Shown here piece by piece: positions 63,662 to 64,000 of a stretch of DNA of 64,000 nucleotides. The notes beneath the pieces were generated by a model, which saw only the letters and a program-made list of their open reading frames with translations, had not been told where the DNA came from and did not search any database. The position numbers were made by a program, and so were the translations under genes. The first letter of the stretch is position 1; every line of letters starts with the position of its first letter. The stretch covers positions 1 to 64,000 of the forward strand of contig CAZKLD010000008.1 of NCBI GenBank assembly GCA_964553745.1, in the 5' to 3' direction. The stretch comes from STC-113 sp964553745 (GTDB lineage Bacteria; Patescibacteriota; Gracilibacteria; BD1-5; UBA2023).

Positions 63662-64000
63662 TTATTTATTAACGATTATCTTGTCGATGAGACCATATGC
63701 AAGTGCTTCTTCAGCAGTCATATAATTATCCCTATCACAATCTATCTCTACTTGTTTTATATCTTTTCAAGTATGTTTAGCTAGGATTCAATACAATCTT
63801 GTTCAAGTCTGTATTATATGCTCTGCAGCTATCCTGATGTCTGTTGCCTGTCACTCAGCTCAACCAAGTGGTTGATGAATCATTATCTCACTGTTCGGAA
63901 GCGAGTATCTTTTTCATTTTGTTCCACCAGCCAAGATTATGCTTCACATGCTTGCAGCCATTCAGATGCAGACAGTTATTATATCACAGCTAACGTATTG
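63662..64000 (-). CDS. clpP: ATP-dependent Clp protease proteolytic subunit (3' part, cut by window edge)
   Basis: The C-terminal ~112 residues of ClpP. Visible: VITVCIGMAASMGSIILAGGTKGKR with the catalytic Ser in AASMG, SEIMIHQPLGGAEGQATDIRIAAEHI with the catalytic His, and HTGKDIKQVEIDCDRDNYMTAEEALAYGLIDKII with the Asp (DRDxxMxxxEA). The catalytic triad is complete. TGA provides the glycines of MGSIILAGG and PLGG. The stop is TAA at 63662-63664; the start lies beyond the window. Confidence 0.96.

Noticed and set aside
537..64000. Widespread pseudogenes or frameshifts
   Set aside because: Breaks are always TGA, never TAA/TAG or length changes, and conserved motifs continue in the same frame, so recoding explains them better.
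537..64000. TGA read as tryptophan (code 4)
   Set aside because: TGA falls at invariant glycines in P-loops and Rossmann motifs, and the tryptophan positions use TGG.

Overview
This window is an AT-rich bacterial chromosome segment that uses a reassigned genetic code. Read with UGA as stop, almost every gene shatters. Read with UGA as glycine and only UAA/UAG as stops, about fifty complete, well-ordered genes appear, and TGA falls where glycine is invariant (Walker A loops of the UvrD, RadA, DnaA and thymidine kinase homologues; DHH-box region of RecJ; HLGH/KMSKS context of ValRS). Code 25 is known from Candidatus Gracilibacteria (BD1-5) and Absconditabacteria (SR1), so the organism is very probably one of these Candidate Phyla Radiation lineages. 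All CDS coordinates here use that code.

Layout. 1-7,500: three tRNAs (Pro, Ile, Gly), recJ, three tandem small paralogues, a nucleoside-phosphorylase-like gene and a UvrD/PcrA helicase, followed by palindromic dispersed repeats. 7,500-23,320: a surface-polysaccharide locus made of two convergent operons. Ten plus-strand genes encode glycosyltransferases and two methyltransferases; five minus-strand genes encode a UDP-glucuronate-decarboxylase-like enzyme, GDP-mannose 4,6-dehydratase, GDP-fucose-synthase-like enzyme, a Wzx-like flippase and a second Gmd-like enzyme. 23,890-31,880: a 2-oxoacid:ferredoxin oxidoreductase pair, a tyrosine recombinase, an HEMLH protein and valS. 32,000-37,100: an unknown protein, an amidohydrolase, a membrane GGDEF-type protein and a convergent PAS-like protein. 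37,200-41,500: PAP2-like protein, greA, a coiled-coil membrane protein, nusG, secE, a 67-aa membrane protein and radA. 41,900-50,700: a secreted GH26-like mannanase, two small ORFs, a 1,684-aa surface protein (CHRD, Ig-like repeats, poly-Gly, three SLH domains, cupredoxin) and a second SLH protein. 50,800-58,350: tRNA-Ser with tandem hairpin copies of its 3' end, an HD hydrolase, a KH/R3H protein, a TPR-like protein, dnaA with an AT-rich upstream region, thymidine kinase, rsmI and two unknowns. 58,470-64,000: secreted surface proteins, including two paralogues with a thrombospondin type-1 repeat and a DUF1566-like C-terminal domain flanking a lipoprotein, then the 3' part of clpP.

Together these suggest a cell with ordinary information processing but heavy investment in its surface: fucosylated/xylosylated polysaccharide, an S-layer and Cys-rich adhesin-like proteins, as expected of a host-dependent or predatory CPR bacterium. 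Genes are tightly coupled, often by TAATG overlaps, since ATGA stop/start overlaps are impossible in this code. Strong intrinsic terminators separate operons, and Shine-Dalgarno motifs are mostly absent. The clearest candidates for something new are the SLH-cupredoxin giant protein, the TSP1/DUF1566 pair, the tandem tRNA-Ser-derived hairpins, and the trio of small tandem paralogues.
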